Source of the DNA: Nocardia sp. BSTN01
GTDB lineage: Bacteria > Actinomycetota > Actinomycetes > Mycobacteriales > Mycobacteriaceae
Assembly: GCF_015354405.1 (NCBI RefSeq)
Contig: NZ_JADKYP010000050.1
Span: forward strand, 1-49,100
Direction of reading: 5' to 3'
DNA: 49,100 nucleotides
Part shown: positions 48,977 through 49,100 of the stretch, piece by piece
Numbering within the stretch: position 1 is the first letter of the stretch
Layout: the number at the start of each line of letters is the position of its first letter
Notes under the pieces: model-generated
The model's input: the letters and a program-made list of their open reading frames with translations, nothing else
The model's database searches: none
What the model was told of the DNA's origin: nothing
Program-made: the position numbers and the translations under genes

Positions 48977-49100
48977 AATCGGCTGTCGTGCACGGGGCGA
49001 CCGCCGGTGCCGGTGCGGTCCTGCTGAATGCCCTCCCATCGGTCACAGCGATCTCCACGGTTCGCACCCGCCTGACCCCCGGCCTGTCCGGATACTCGGA
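48973..49100 (+). CDS. Start of a further cluster gene, cut by the window edge
   Basis: The ATG overlaps the galE stop (ATGA), and the frame stays open to the end: MKSAVVHGATAGAGAVLLNA, then LPSVTAISTVRTRLTPGLSG. A weakly hydrophobic Ala-rich start could be a membrane anchor or signal. Only 42 residues are available, so no family can be assigned. A polysaccharide deacetylase or ligase would fit the setting but is a guess. Confidence 0.5.
   Translation, partial: MKSAVVHGATAGAGAVLLNALPSVTAISTVRTRLTPGLSGYS

Noticed and set aside
1-49100. tRNA, rRNA, CRISPR, riboswitch or insertion-sequence signals
   Set aside because: I saw no cloverleaf with CCA-type arms, no regularly spaced repeats, no transposase motif and no terminal inverted repeat pair; without a covariance-model scan small RNAs could still be missed.

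Overview
The window is GC-rich actinobacterial chromosome. It most resembles a mycolic-acid actinomycete such as Nocardia or a close Rhodococcus relative. Supporting points are a PknK-type kinase fused to a LuxR output domain, an XRE/TPR regulator paired with an APH-fold kinase, a SCO4226-like protein, a truncated haemoglobin with an ABM domain, many GTG/TTG starts, and GTGA/ATGA stop-start overlaps. This placement is inferred from gene content; I saw no rRNA, tRNA, CRISPR array or complete insertion sequence.

Region 1 (1-6.6 kb) holds a FAD monooxygenase, small secreted and membrane proteins, and a cluster of decayed genes: an amidase remnant abutting a LuxR remnant, a conserved actinobacterial gene with a frameshift and an internal deletion, and a 3'-truncated phytase-like esterase. 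Region 2 (6.8-13.6 kb) has the 1,094-residue kinase/STAND/LuxR regulator, a TetR regulator divergent from a glutathione peroxidase, a SUKH-like protein divergent from a DUF427 protein, and an alpha/beta hydrolase.

Region 3 (13.8-21.2 kb) is the main catabolic operon: a beta-propeller glycosidase, a fucose/arabinose-type isomerase, an FGGY kinase, a cytosolic GH172 (DUF2961) glycosidase, a zinc sugar-alcohol dehydrogenase and a xylulokinase. Most of these genes overlap or abut. Known GH172 enzymes include D-arabinofuranosidases and this isomerase superfamily includes enzymes that accept D-arabinose, so an intracellular route for D-arabinan or other pentose-rich oligosaccharides is a reasonable hypothesis. 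The 5' end of the GH172 gene lies in three tandem diverged 78-79 bp repeats.

Region 4 (21.4-29.4 kb) contains an XRE/TPR-APH pair divergent from a three-gene operon with resolvase-like proteins lacking an obvious catalytic serine, then secreted proteins, a cold-shock-like protein, a DHA2 efflux pump beside a frameshifted HxlR regulator, and ArfB. Region 5 (29.5-36.6 kb) has dhaKL, the ABM-haemoglobin fusion, small secreted proteins, a decayed methyltransferase, a permuted NlpC/P60 protein, a probably leaderless PIN/Phd toxin-antitoxin pair and an otherwise easily missed 59-residue protein gene.

Region 6 (36.8-43.7 kb) encodes an ABC sugar importer (binding protein and two permeases) with a duplicated hairpin-forming spacer, then SRPBCC proteins and regulators, including an ArsR-SRPBCC gene with an internal deletion. 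Region 7 (43.9 kb to the end) is a tightly coupled cluster: a PLP sugar aminotransferase, an epimerase, an MGDG-synthase-like glycosyltransferase, an EamA-like membrane protein, a GalE-like epimerase and the start of a further gene. It looks like a pathway for a cell-surface glycoconjugate.
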